From Butyrivibrio sp. CB08 (GTDB lineage Bacteria > Bacillota > Clostridia > Lachnospirales > Lachnospiraceae), in contig NZ_RAIR01000008.1 of assembly GCF_003625485.1 (NCBI RefSeq), positions 124,001 through 188,000 of the forward strand: 64,000 nucleotides of DNA, given 5' to 3'. The position numbers and the translations under genes were made by a program. The notes under the pieces were generated by a model. It did not search any database. It saw only the letters and a list, made by a program, of their open reading frames with translations, and had not been told where the DNA came from. Positions 36,946 through 46,264 of this stretch are shown piece by piece; the first letter of the stretch is position 1, and each line of letters starts with the position of its first letter.

Positions 36946-38445
36946 TTAAAGGCAGCTTGCGTAGGCTGCTTCAGCACCCTCTGTGCGGATCTTCTTAAGG
37001 CCCTCTGTAACCTTATCTGTAAGTCCATCGATCTTGTTAAGATCCTGATCCCACATCTTCTCATTAGCAAGAACAGCCTTAACCAGATCTTCCTCAGAAT
37101 CATTTCTGTGCTCATAGAAGAACTCAAGAGCCCATCTGTCATCACTTACTGTATATGTATTGCCCTTAGGTCTCTTACATACAAGACCTGCGTCTGTAAG
37201 CTCCTGAACATCATTTGAATAGAAAGCAATGTATGCTGCAAGAGACATTGTAAGGCAAACAGGGAGCCCTCCATTCTTATCAATATACTGAAGGAATGAA
37301 GGCATGTTTCTTGCCTTCCACTTACTTGTTGAGTTAAGCGAGATAGACATAAGCTCGTGGTTTACGAAAGGATTGTTGAAACGATCCTTAACAGCTGCAG
37401 CAAACTGATTGAGGTCATTCTCATCAAGGTGATCAACAAGTGTAGGAATAACTTCCTCATTGAGCATCTTGTTCATGAAGCCAGAGATTGTTGCGTTCTG
37501 CATGCAGTCACGAACGATATCCTGTCCTGAAAGATAAGCTCCAAGTACAAATCCTGTGTGAGCTCCGTTTAAGATACGAACCTTGCGGTGCTTGTATGGC
37601 ATAACATCAGGAACTACGTGAACATTAACTCCAGCCTTCTTGAATGGAAGTCTGTCCTCCAGACCCTCTGGTCCCTCGATGATCCAAACACCAAAGATCT
37701 CACCAACATCGATAAGCTCATCGTGGTATCCGTTCTCAGCCTCGAGCTTTTCAACTTCCTTGGCATCACGGATCCTGCCTGGAACGATTCTGTCTACAAG
37801 TGTTGAACAGAAAATGTTGTCGTTGTTTACCCAACTCTTAAAGCCATCTTCAAGCTTCCACTGGTCAATGTACTGGTTGACGCACTTTAAAAGCTCTTTT
37901 CCGTTGTTATCGATAAGCTCGCAGGAAAGAACAACTACTCCCTTCTTGCCAGCCTTATATCTTCTGTAAAGAACCTGTGTAAGCTTACCAGGAAAGCTAT
38001 TTGCAGGCTGATCATCAAAGTTGCATGCTGGGTCATAAGCAATACCAGCCTCTGTTGTATTTGAAGCGATGATATCAAGGTCGTCGCTCTCAGCGATCTC
38101 CATGATCTTATCAAGGCCTTCCTTGTCATATGGGTTAAGGCAGCAGTCACAGGCAGAGATGACACGCTTAGCATCTACCTTCTGTCCGTTCTCGCTTCCT
38201 CTAAGATAAAGTGTATAGAGACCTTCCTGCTTGTTGATAAGCTCTGTAAGTCCCATTGAAATAGGCTGAACAAGAGCAACCTTGCCATTAAAACCAGCCT
38301 TCTCATTACTGATGTCAAAGAAATAATCTACAAATGCACGCATGAAGTTTCCTTCACCAAACTGAAGAACTCTTACAGGTGCATCCTTAAGTACATATCC
38401 CTTATAGCCAGACTTCTCCAATACCTCATAGTTAAGTAATTCCAT
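36946..38445 (-). CDS. uxaB: tagaturonate reductase (altronate oxidoreductase)
   Basis: 499 residues of the mannitol dehydrogenase superfamily. The N-terminal dinucleotide-binding part starts VLQFGEGNFMRAFVDYFFD. The catalytic KVRILNGAHTGF motif and a helical C-terminal domain follow, and the overall sequence fits UxaB rather than mannitol or fructuronate enzymes. It interconverts D-tagaturonate and D-altronate with NAD, a step in galacturonate catabolism from pectin. It is monocistronic, with its own terminator and a promoter carrying two LacI/CcpA-type operators. Confidence 0.88.
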   Translation of the reverse strand: MELLNYEVLEKSGYKGYVLKDAPVRVLQFGEGNFMRAFVDYFFDISNEKAGFNGKVALVQPISMGLTELINKQEGLYTLYLRGSENGQKVDAKRVISACDCCLNPYDKEGLDKIMEIAESDDLDIIASNTTEAGIAYDPACNFDDQPANSFPGKLTQVLYRRYKAGKKGVVVLSCELIDNNGKELLKCVNQYIDQWKLEDGFKSWVNNDNIFCSTLVDRIVPGRIRDAKEVEKLEAENGYHDELIDVGEIFGVWIIEGPEGLEDRLPFKKAGVNVHVVPDVMPYKHRKVRILNGAHTGFVLGAYLSGQDIVRDCMQNATISGFMNKMLNEEVIPTLVDHLDENDLNQFAAAVKDRFNNPFVNHELMSISLNSTSKWKARNMPSFLQYIDKNGGLPVCLTMSLAAYIAFYSNDVQELTDAGLVCKRPKGNTYTVSDDRWALEFFYEHRNDSEEDLVKAVLANEKMWDQDLNKIDGLTDKVTEGLKKIRTEGAEAAYASCL

Positions 38446-38492
38446 CTAAACTCTTCCTCCTAAACCGTACCTTCTCATGTCTCCAGGCGAAT

Positions 38493-38506
38493 TGTAACCG
38501 CTTACA
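38493..38506 (-). promoter_or_regulatory. cre/LacI-type operator O1 upstream of uxaB
   Basis: TGTAACCGCTTACA fits TGNNANCGNTNNCA fully. It lies downstream of the predicted -10 and is centred exactly 60 bp from O2. Confidence 0.75.
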
Positions 38507-38538
38507 CTTCATGCCCGAAACAAATTTCTCTAATATTT

Positions 38539-38567
38539 GTTATACCAAATAATGTAAGCGTTTACAA
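38539..38567 (-). promoter_or_regulatory. uxaB promoter overlapped by operator O2
   Basis: Minus strand TTGTAA (38567-38562), 17-base spacer, TATAAC (38544-38539). TGTAAGCGTTTACA (38553-38566), a perfect cre/LacI operator, covers the -35 and spacer. Confidence 0.75.
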
Positions 38568-38595
38568 TAGCATTTTTTTATCAGCACATAAGAAA

Positions 38596-38639
38596 ATAAA
38601 AAACCGGAAACACTTGTCATGAAACAAGCATTTCCGGTT
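38596..38639 (-). terminator. intrinsic terminator of trpS
   Basis: Minus strand AACCGGAAA...TTTCCGGTT stem followed by TTTTTATTTTC. It lies 17 bases after the trpS stop. Confidence 0.85.
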
Positions 38640-38655
38640 ACTATATCTGATTTAA

Positions 38656-39657
38656 TTACAGCTGATAAAAACCAACCTTCTTGTAGACTTTTCTAAGAGT
38701 CTTATTGGCGATGTAAGAAGCTCTCTCAGCACCCTCTTTGTATACGTTCTCAAGGTAAGCCTTGTCAGCGATAAGGCGCTTAGCCTCTTCTCTGATAGGA
38801 GAAAGAGTCTCAACAACAGCCTCTCCTACTGCTGGCTTGAATACACCGTAGCCCTGGCCAGCGAACTCTTTTTCAATCTCCTCAAAACTCTTGCCTGTGA
38901 TAGTTGAGTAGATGTTCATAAGGTTAGCTACACCTGGCTTGTTCTCCTTGTCGTAGCGTACGCAGTTCTCCATATCTGAGTCTGTTACTGCTCTCTTGAA
39001 CTTCTTGCGGATAACATCAGGCTCATCCATAAGGAATACGCATCCGTTAGGATCTGACTTACTCATCTTGTCGCCAGGAGTTGTAAGGCCATAGATCCTT
39101 GCACCAGTCTTGGCAATGTATGGCTCAGGGATTCTGAATACATCTCCGTAGATGTTGTTGAAACGCTCTGCGATGTTTCTTGTAAGCTCAACGTGCTGCT
39201 TCTGATCCTCACCTACTGGAACGTAGTGTGGCTGATACAGAAGAATGTCAGCAGCCATCAGTGAAGGATATGTGAAAAGACCTGCGTTGATGTTGTCCTT
39301 GTGCTTCTCAGACTTGTCCTTGAACTGAGTCATACGGCTGAGCTCACCAAACATTGTGTAGCAGTCAAGTACCCATCCAAGCTGAGCATGCGCTGGAACA
39401 TGAGACTGAAGGAAAAGAGTGTTCTTCTCAGGGTCAAGTCCGCATGCGATATAAAGAGCAAGCATCTCAAGGGAACGTCTTCTGAGTTCCTTGGGATCCT
39501 GTCTAACTGTTATTGTATGAAGGTCAGCCATAAAGTAGTAGCACTCGAACTCGTTAACTCGATCTGCCCAGTTCTTGATGGCTCCCAAATAATTTCCTAA
39601 ATGTAAATCTCCACTTGGCTGAATGCCAGAGAGCATTATTTTCTTTTCTGATTCCAT
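38656..39657 (-). CDS. trpS: tryptophanyl-tRNA synthetase
   Basis: 333 residues from the ATG at 39657, with GGAGGG upstream; the frame is open to 39726. SGIQPSGDLHLGNYLGAI holds the class I HIGH-like motif, and GDKMSKSDPNG the KMSKS motif. It charges tRNA-Trp. The leader before the divergent rqcH gene is only about 118 bases and contains no T-box element. Confidence 0.97.
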   Translation of the reverse strand: MESEKKIMLSGIQPSGDLHLGNYLGAIKNWADRVNEFECYYFMADLHTITVRQDPKELRRRSLEMLALYIACGLDPEKNTLFLQSHVPAHAQLGWVLDCYTMFGELSRMTQFKDKSEKHKDNINAGLFTYPSLMAADILLYQPHYVPVGEDQKQHVELTRNIAERFNNIYGDVFRIPEPYIAKTGARIYGLTTPGDKMSKSDPNGCVFLMDEPDVIRKKFKRAVTDSDMENCVRYDKENKPGVANLMNIYSTITGKSFEEIEKEFAGQGYGVFKPAVGEAVVETLSPIREEAKRLIADKAYLENVYKEGAERASYIANKTLRKVYKKVGFYQL

Positions 39658-39710
39658 ACCAAAAACCCTCCAAATACCAAACAAAATACTAGTTGTTAGT
39701 GTATCAGTAA

Positions 39711-39739
39711 TTGTCGCTTTAATCAAGTAATGGTATACT
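39711..39739 (+). promoter_or_regulatory. predicted sigma-A promoter of rqcH
   Basis: TTGTCG, 17-base spacer, TATACT; ends 36 bases before the ATG. Confidence 0.6.
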
Positions 39740-39775
39740 GTGTTGTACTATTTTTTATGTTAATGAGGCTTTATT

Positions 39776-41593
39776 ATGGCATTCGATGGAATTACAGTTG
39801 CAAATTTAAAAAGAGATTTCGAAAACCTCCTTGTCGGAGGCAGAATATATAAGATAGCACAGACCGAGAGCGACGAACTTTTTATCACCGTCAAGCTCTC
39901 CTACGAGGCTGCAGAAAAGTACGGGATCAAGCAGACAAGGCTGGTCCTTTCTTCTGATGCTTCTCTTCCACTGGTTTACCTTACAGATGAGAGCAAGGCA
40001 TCACCTATGACAGCACCAAACTTCTGTATGCTCCTTAGAAAGCACATCCAGAATGGCCGTATCACTTCTGTTACTCAGCCAGGTGGTCTTGAGAGGATCC
40101 TTCGCTTTGAGGTGGAGCACCTTGATGAAATGGGCGACCTTCGCCACAAGGTCCTTCTTATAGAGATAATGGGCAAATACAGCAACATCATCTTCACCGA
40201 TGAAGATGACGTTATCATCGACAGTATCAAGCACATCCCTGCTTCTGTAAGCTCAGTCCGTGAGGTACTTCCTGGTCGCACTTACTTTATCCCAAGTCAG
40301 GACAAGGCTAATCCCCTTGAAACAACAGCTGATGAGTTCTCATCTCTTGTTCTTGGTAAGCCAATGCCTGTATTCAAGGCCATTTATTCAAGCTATACAG
40401 GCCTTTCTCCAATAATCGCCCAGGAAATATGCTACAGAGCTCTTGTGGACGCAGATAAGCCCGCAAATGCTCTTAGCACATCAGAGTCAATATCTGTGTA
40501 CAGAGCCTTTGATGTCATCATGCAGCATGTAAGAGAAGGCTCTTTTGTCCCAGCAATCTACTATGAGGCTGGCGCGCCAAAAGAGTATTCTTCTATCCCG
40601 CTTAGTATATATGGCTTTGATCTTCGTGGCGCAGCAGATGCAGAAAGCGCCACATCCAGTGATGAAAATATCAGCGTAATGACTGATATCTCAGCTCTTA
40701 TTGAGCAGTACTACTCTGAAAAGAATGTTGTCACCAGGATCAAACAGAAGTCTGTTGACCTTCGTAAGATCGTTCAGACTACCCTTGAGAGGAATGTCCG
40801 CAAATATGACCTTCAGCTCAAGCAGATGGCTGACTGCGACAAGAAGGACAAATACAGGGTTTATGGAGAGCTTCTTAACACCTATGGCTACAGCGCATCA
40901 GAGGGCGACAAGTCCATAACCGTCAATGACTATAACACGGGAAAAGACATTACGATTCCCCTTGACCCTACTCTCTCCGCAAGAGAAAACGCAGGTAAGT
41001 ATTTTGATAAATACACCAAGCTAAAAAGAACTGCTGAAGCTCTCGAGGAGCAGATGAAGGAAGTTGCTGAAACGATAGAACAGCTTGAATCCATCGCTAC
41101 TTCTCTGGACATCGCCAAGAAGGAAGCTGACCTTGCTCAGATAAGGCAGGAGCTTGCAGAAAGTGGCTATATCAAGTCTCACGCTACAGGCAAAAACGGC
41201 CGTAAGGAAAAGATTACCAGCAAGCCTTTCCACTACCAGTCTAGCGATGGCTTTGATATCTACGTTGGCAAGAACAATATCCAGAACGATGAGCTCACCT
41301 TTAAGACAGCCAACGGCGGCGACTGGTGGTTCCACGCCAAGAAGATTCCAGGATCTCACGTAGTTCTTTTGACAGGAGGCAGGGAAGTTCCAGACAGGGC
41401 CTTCGAAGAAGCTGCGGCTCTTGCAGCATACTATTCCAAGGGTAAAGTTCAGGAAAAGGTTGAGATAGACTATCTAAAGAGAAAAGACGTTAAAAAGCCA
41501 AATGGCGCAAAGCCAGGCTTCGTGGTTTATTACACCAACTACTCCATGGCCATTGCGCCAGATATTTCAAAGTTAAAGCTTATTAGTGACTGA
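39776..41593 (+). CDS. rqcH: NFACT protein RqcH (ribosome quality control, Ala-tailing)
   Basis: 605 residues. NFACT-N begins FDGITVANLKRDFENLLVGGRIYKI, with the conserved FCMLLRKHIQNGRI segment. A central coiled coil (~residues 415-465) is followed by the NFACT-R domain (NGGDWWFHAKKIPGSHVVL). RqcH binds stalled 50S subunits carrying peptidyl-tRNA and adds C-terminal alanine tails; older names are FbpA or fibronectin-binding protein. Monocistronic, converging on the ion transporter gene with three bases between. Confidence 0.95.
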   Translation: MAFDGITVANLKRDFENLLVGGRIYKIAQTESDELFITVKLSYEAAEKYGIKQTRLVLSSDASLPLVYLTDESKASPMTAPNFCMLLRKHIQNGRITSVTQPGGLERILRFEVEHLDEMGDLRHKVLLIEIMGKYSNIIFTDEDDVIIDSIKHIPASVSSVREVLPGRTYFIPSQDKANPLETTADEFSSLVLGKPMPVFKAIYSSYTGLSPIIAQEICYRALVDADKPANALSTSESISVYRAFDVIMQHVREGSFVPAIYYEAGAPKEYSSIPLSIYGFDLRGAADAESATSSDENISVMTDISALIEQYYSEKNVVTRIKQKSVDLRKIVQTTLERNVRKYDLQLKQMADCDKKDKYRVYGELLNTYGYSASEGDKSITVNDYNTGKDITIPLDPTLSARENAGKYFDKYTKLKRTAEALEEQMKEVAETIEQLESIATSLDIAKKEADLAQIRQELAESGYIKSHATGKNGRKEKITSKPFHYQSSDGFDIYVGKNNIQNDELTFKTANGGDWWFHAKKIPGSHVVLLTGGREVPDRAFEEAAALAAYYSKGKVQEKVEIDYLKRKDVKKPNGAKPGFVVYYTNYSMAIAPDISKLKLISD

Positions 41594-41596
41594 CCA

Positions 41597-42721
41597 TCAG
41601 GCCATAAAGAATCTGAAAGCCACAAGGCAGATCAGGAAGAACACATTTGCAGCGGTAAATACTCCTACATATTTAAGGGTATTGCCGCTGTATTCTTTTG
41701 TATAGGCCTTAAACGAGATAAGGCTGGCCATAGATGCGATGAGGGTTCCAAGGCCTCCCACATTTACAGCTATAAGAAGGGATTCGTAGTCCTTGGTAAA
41801 GCCTGACAGCATAAGTGTGGCTGGAACATTGCTAATGACCTGACTAAGTCCAATTGCTATAGGAAATTCTCTTCCGGAGAGCGTATGGCCCAGGAAGTCG
41901 CTGATATAATCAATTTTGCCCATATTTCCGGTGAATATAAAGAAGCCAATAAATGTAAGCAAAAGAATATAATCCGCCCTGAAAAGTATCTTAAAATCCA
42001 TTCCTGCTACCACTATAAATACGATGATAGCAAATATGAACCAGGGGATTGCTCGAACAACAGCAAGTAGGGCTACTACAAAAAGTGCTGTATAGATGAT
42101 GATCTGGGTCATGCTGCCAAAGTTGCTGGTGATACTGCCCTCTTTTGCGTTAACCAGGTTCTCTTTTCTGCTGGGTACTGTATAAAGACAGGCAAAAAGA
42201 AGAACTGCTGAGAGCAGGCTGTATGGAAGCATTGTAAGAATGAACTCAGACAGCTTCATGCCTGTAAGACCATACAGATAAAGGTTCTGAGGATTACCAA
42301 TTGGTGTAAGCATACTGCCAAGGTTAGCTGCTACTGTCTGGAGGACGATAACAGGAATCATCATGTCCTCTCTCTTGCAGCTTGACATGATCATGATAGC
42401 CAGTGGCACAAAGGTGATAAGAGCCACATCATTGGTGATCAGCATACTTCCAAAGAAGCACATGAACACCAACACTATTCCCAGCTGAAAGCCATTTTTA
42501 ACCCTCTTTAAAAGAGCTATGGCGATCTTTTCAAATACTGAGTTCTCCTTAAGTCCCTGAATAATTACCATAAGGCCCCAAAGGATTCCCAAAGACCTGA
42601 AATCTATATATGAAATGTAGGTCATGTCTGGACGTACAAAAAAGGCTGAAATAATAGCCAGTATCCAGGCAATCACAAGTACTTTATCAACTTTGATAAC
42701 TCTCTTTTTAATTCCGTTCAT
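41597..42721 (-). CDS. ArsB/NhaD/SLC13-superfamily ion transporter
   Basis: 374 residues with about ten membrane segments. FRSLGILWGLMVIIQGLKENSVFEKIA, LITNDVALITFVPLAIMIM and LGSMLTPIGNPQNLYLYG are typical of the ion transporter (IT) superfamily, including CitMHS, ArsB and SLC13. The N-P-Q-N motif and the TNDVALI hairpin are conserved. The transported ion (dicarboxylate, citrate, arsenite or Na+/H+) cannot be assigned. TATAAT upstream at 42765-42760 may be its -10. Confidence 0.88.
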   Translation of the reverse strand: MNGIKKRVIKVDKVLVIAWILAIISAFFVRPDMTYISYIDFRSLGILWGLMVIIQGLKENSVFEKIAIALLKRVKNGFQLGIVLVFMCFFGSMLITNDVALITFVPLAIMIMSSCKREDMMIPVIVLQTVAANLGSMLTPIGNPQNLYLYGLTGMKLSEFILTMLPYSLLSAVLLFACLYTVPSRKENLVNAKEGSITSNFGSMTQIIIYTALFVVALLAVVRAIPWFIFAIIVFIVVAGMDFKILFRADYILLLTFIGFFIFTGNMGKIDYISDFLGHTLSGREFPIAIGLSQVISNVPATLMLSGFTKDYESLLIAVNVGGLGTLIASMASLISFKAYTKEYSGNTLKYVGVFTAANVFFLICLVAFRFFMA

Positions 42722-42786
42722 AACTTATCCTCTTTTTATTCAAAAAACACACGAGGAATATTATACACCAATTTTTTAGAAATTAA

Positions 42787-42815
42787 GGCGGACATCTCAT
42801 TAAGAAATGTCCGCC
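42787..42815 (-). terminator. terminator hairpin after the 764-residue surface protein
   Basis: GGCGGACAT/ATGTCCGCC stem. It belongs to the 234-bp block repeated at 47879 and is followed on the minus strand by TTAATTTC. Confidence 0.72.
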
Positions 42816-43020
42816 AAATTATTACTTTATTTTCTTATTACTGCTCTTCTTTTTTCTTTCTCTTGACGAAGATCATTGAGAAAGCGATTGCTACAGCAAC
42901 AATGATTGTAATGATGCTTCCAAGAACACTTGTATCTGATGTACCAGATTTTCTTGCGCCTAGTACTGCAGGAGAATCTGTTGGAAGATCTCTTTGAGCG
43001 CCAAGAACTGCTGGTGCTGG
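42787..43020. repeat. duplicated 3' gene segment, copy A
   Basis: 234-base block covering a terminator hairpin and the codons for the C-terminal ~60 residues of the surface protein. It aligns without gaps to 47879-48112, and most differences fall in third positions or in the hairpin stem. Confidence 0.85.
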
Positions 43021-45132
43021 CTGTACTCCTGCGGATGGCTGGTAAGTATCCTGGGATGATTCACCAGATGACTGGTCATTTGATGAGTCATCGTTTGAAG
43101 AATCATCTGTCTTTTTGTCATCATCCTTCTGCTCTGTACTGGTGGTATTTATTGTGATCACAATGCTTCCATGAACATTTTTAACAAATACATATCCACT
43201 TTCAGCATCATATCCTATACTGTCAAAATATGAAGGATGATCTGTAACAAATCCAGAAATCTTACTACCTTCTTCCGGACTAAGATAAAAATAAACTGTC
43301 TGACCAGGCTCAGCGGATTGGGCTGTATCTCCATTAAATGTAATATTCTTGGAGTTATCAACATCTATCGAAACATCATACATTCCCCTGGGAATATAGA
43401 ATACCTCATGATCTGAAGCAAACCAGAATGTATTGGTAGACGAATCTCTCTTTTCACCAATTCTAAGAAGATGTGCTCCTGGAGCAAGATCAGTAAACCT
43501 GCCATCAGTTGGCCTAGCCCAATCTCCTGTTCCAAGAACGATAGCTTCCTCTATTACTTCACCTGTCCATATCTCGTAATCATCAGGAACATTAATAACT
43601 TTTCCATCAGTTTTCCCAGGCTTACTTCCAACAAGCTGATCTGTGTTCAGAACCAGATTCTTCTTTTGCTGGAGGATCAGGTGGATATCCGTAGAAGCTG
43701 AGATTCCTGTAAAGTCCTGAGTATCTCCAAAAAGAGGTGAATAATCAGCTGTGATATCGCCGTTTTCTGCGCTTATTCCATAGCTGTTTTTAAATGTAAC
43801 AATACCTTTCTCATCAGTTGTACGAGTTGAAGTATAAGATACACCTGACTTATCATCCCTAAAGTATATCTTTTTCTCAGGAACAGGATTTCCGTCTTTA
43901 TCCAAAGCTTCCAGCTCAATAGTTGTCTGGATATAAGGATTTTCTTCGGAATATTTTCCTTCAGGGTTAAAAGTTACACTCTTTACTTTCAACTCGGAAA
44001 GTACCGGCTTTTCTATAGATGAAGCTGATACAGTGATATCACCTTTAATTCCTGTTATGGTAAGCTCACCTGTAGCTTTGTAAAAGCTTTTACTTTCATA
44101 GTTTTCAGAAGGCTCTACCTTAATACTATCTGTGTCAATATAATGGGTTTCGTTATTTTTCGCAGTGATATTTAAAGAAGCGTTTCCACCTTCCTTTACA
44201 GTTTGCTCAGTTTTGCTGAACTTAACATTATCATCTCCAGAAGTCCTAACAGTGTACTCTATTACTGGAGCAACGCCTCCTCCCGCAACTACTGCTCTTT
44301 GGGCGCTTGATTTAATGTAATACGTATTACCATCGGAATAAGCAGGCAGATAAACATAGTATTCACCTGGCGCAAGTCCAGAAATTGTGTTTCCATCTAC
44401 CGTAGTTTTATCATTACTGCCAGTTCTATAGTAAACAAGTTTTGAATCATCACTAACATTAACACTAACGGTTCCAGTAGCTCCGTCATCAACGGAAGCA
44501 GTAGTTGATATATCAGATTTATCAAGCTGCTGCTTAACTACAGATATCTCAACATGATTACTATCAGCTACAAGTTCGCCATCCTTTATCAATTCAGCAT
44601 GGAATTCATAGGTCTTACCACCGGATATAGAATATGTCTTTGAAAAAGAGCTTTCAGTAAGCCTATTCTTATTAGCACTTCCTGATCCTGAATAGAACCA
44701 GACTGCATAGCCTTCATAATCATCGATACCAGATATAGCTGCATCTATGACTGCCTTGTTTCCATCTGGATTGTCATCGTTCACTAATTGGATGACTGTT
44801 ATCGCTATAGAAGGGCTGGACACTCTGGTAGGATTTTCCTCATCACTTACAGCTTCCTCAGGCTCAGTCTTAAGAAGTGCCTTAAAAAGAGGCAGTAACT
44901 CTCTTTCCTCTTCTACTGGCTCCACCTCTAAAGGTTCACCAACTATTGGCTGTTCATCTTTTGGTTCCTCGGTTTTTGGTTCCTCAACTACAGGTTTCTC
45001 AAGAGTAGTTCCCTCAATAGCTATTGGCTCCTTAACTTCCGGTTCCAAAGCCAGCACGCTCTGATTTGTGCTGAGCGCCATAACAAGAGCCAGCGCTGGC
45101 ACTACAATGTGTTTAAAAAATCTTCTTTTCAT
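42838..45132 (-). CDS. cell-surface protein with Pro/Glu-rich N-terminus and VLGARK-type C-terminal anchor
   Basis: 764 residues. Signal peptide (HIVVPALALVMALSTNQSVLA), then an acidic Pro/Glu-rich region (~30-85). Several beta-sandwich-like segments follow, including a Big_1-like stretch with ALDKDGNPVPEKKIYFRDD...TTDEKGIVTF. A Ser/Asp-rich stalk leads to a tail with PAVLGAQR and PAVLGARK, one hydrophobic helix and KRKKKEEQ. No LPXTG is present. The tail is almost identical to that of the 1764-residue protein. GAGGGGAG before the ATG lies inside the end of the sulfur operon, 10 bases after its last stop, so it may be co-transcribed. The ligand or partner is unknown. Confidence 0.88.
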   Translation of the reverse strand: MKRRFFKHIVVPALALVMALSTNQSVLALEPEVKEPIAIEGTTLEKPVVEEPKTEEPKDEQPIVGEPLEVEPVEEERELLPLFKALLKTEPEEAVSDEENPTRVSSPSIAITVIQLVNDDNPDGNKAVIDAAISGIDDYEGYAVWFYSGSGSANKNRLTESSFSKTYSISGGKTYEFHAELIKDGELVADSNHVEISVVKQQLDKSDISTTASVDDGATGTVSVNVSDDSKLVYYRTGSNDKTTVDGNTISGLAPGEYYVYLPAYSDGNTYYIKSSAQRAVVAGGGVAPVIEYTVRTSGDDNVKFSKTEQTVKEGGNASLNITAKNNETHYIDTDSIKVEPSENYESKSFYKATGELTITGIKGDITVSASSIEKPVLSELKVKSVTFNPEGKYSEENPYIQTTIELEALDKDGNPVPEKKIYFRDDKSGVSYTSTRTTDEKGIVTFKNSYGISAENGDITADYSPLFGDTQDFTGISASTDIHLILQQKKNLVLNTDQLVGSKPGKTDGKVINVPDDYEIWTGEVIEEAIVLGTGDWARPTDGRFTDLAPGAHLLRIGEKRDSSTNTFWFASDHEVFYIPRGMYDVSIDVDNSKNITFNGDTAQSAEPGQTVYFYLSPEEGSKISGFVTDHPSYFDSIGYDAESGYVFVKNVHGSIVITINTTSTEQKDDDKKTDDSSNDDSSNDQSSGESSQDTYQPSAGVQPAPAVLGAQRDLPTDSPAVLGARKSGTSDTSVLGSIITIIVAVAIAFSMIFVKRKKKEEQ

Positions 45133-45142
45133 CTTTCTCCCC

Positions 45143-46261
45143 TCATATGAACAGGCTTATGTCGGATTTTTCTCCGGCGCCTATAAAGGTGGCTACGCCA
45201 CCAAGTTCCACACCATCAATCAGTTCTTCCTTATGTATTCCCATGATATCCATAGACATCTGGCATGCTACTATCCTTACTCCATGGGCTATGGCATCAT
45301 CTATCAGTTCCTCCAGGGATGAAATGCCCTTGTACTTCATGATAGCTCTAATCATCTTAGGACCTGCCCCAAACATATTCATCCTTGATAGTCCAAGCTT
45401 TGTCGTTCCCCTTGGCATCATAATTCCAAACATCTTCTCAATGAAGTTCTTTGAAACTCTGACTCTTTTGGGCCTTCTAAGGATATTTAGTCCCCAGAAA
45501 GTAAAGAACATGGTCACATTTCTTCCAAGAGCCGCAGCTCCGTTTGCCATGATAAAAGACGCTATCGTCTTGTCCAGATCTCCACTAAATACAATAAAGG
45601 TCTTATCATTGCCCTCTTCCTTAACTACAACCCCATCTTTGGGAGCTGAAGCTTTTGTGCTTCCCTTGGAAGACTTCTTTATCCTGGCTGTTATAATGCC
45701 GTCGTCCTTCTTAAGCTCTTTTAACTCATTACCAGTTCTCTCGCACCAGACCTTAATATCTGATTCAAAAGCATCCTCAGTAGCCTCTACAGTAACTGTA
45801 GCGCCATCTTTAAGCTCACGAAGAGTATCTGCCACCTTCACAATAGGTCCAGGGCACCTAAGATTTTTGGCATCGATAAAAGTATCTTCTTTTGGTGATT
45901 CTTCCGATTTGGATGAAATATCTGCAGACTCGACCGGCGTATCTGGCTCAAGCTTTCTATACCGATCATATCCCCCATCTACATTTATCGCATCAAATCC
46001 TCTATCTGTCAAAATTTCGGTAATTTCTTCACTAAAATCCCCAGTTCTGCAAATGACATATACCGGCTTATCTGAAGGAACACTGTCAAGCTCTGAACTC
46101 ACCTTTGAAAATGGTACATTTATTGCTCCATCAATTGGATGTATCAGGACTTCATCCGGCTCACGAAGATCAAGGACTGTTACGCTGTCTCTTTGTTTTT
46201 CCAATAGCTCTTTAAACTCTTCTGCTGATATTCTTTTAATCTGTGTATCTTCAAATTCCAT
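45143..46261 (-). CDS. rhodanese-TusA-DsrE2 fusion sulfurtransferase
   Basis: 372 residues in three domains. Residues ~8-105 are rhodanese with active-site loop CRTGD. Residues ~128-205 are TusA/SirA with the LRCPGPIVK cysteine motif. Residues ~215-372 are DsrE2-like with ACQMSMDIMGI near the end. All three carry a candidate persulfide cysteine, so sulfur could be relayed within one chain. It resembles the C-terminal part of CoA-disulfide-reductase-type fusions but lacks the FAD domain. It lies 3 bases after the JAMM protease gene and probably delivers sulfur to the MoaD/ThiS-like carrier encoded upstream. Confidence 0.9.
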   Translation of the reverse strand: MEFEDTQIKRISAEEFKELLEKQRDSVTVLDLREPDEVLIHPIDGAINVPFSKVSSELDSVPSDKPVYVICRTGDFSEEITEILTDRGFDAINVDGGYDRYRKLEPDTPVESADISSKSEESPKEDTFIDAKNLRCPGPIVKVADTLRELKDGATVTVEATEDAFESDIKVWCERTGNELKELKKDDGIITARIKKSSKGSTKASAPKDGVVVKEEGNDKTFIVFSGDLDKTIASFIMANGAAALGRNVTMFFTFWGLNILRRPKRVRVSKNFIEKMFGIMMPRGTTKLGLSRMNMFGAGPKMIRAIMKYKGISSLEELIDDAIAHGVRIVACQMSMDIMGIHKEELIDGVELGGVATFIGAGEKSDISLFI

Positions 46262-46264
46262 AAA

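Noticed and set aside
39658..39775. T-box leader for trpS
   Set aside because: The gap is too short, and no T-box core (TGGNACCGCG-like) or antiterminator was found.
42838..43020. LPXTG sortase signal in the surface proteins
   Set aside because: No LPXTG or close variant precedes the C-terminal helix. RDLPTDSP and RQLPAEQP are the nearest strings and lack the T-G pair.
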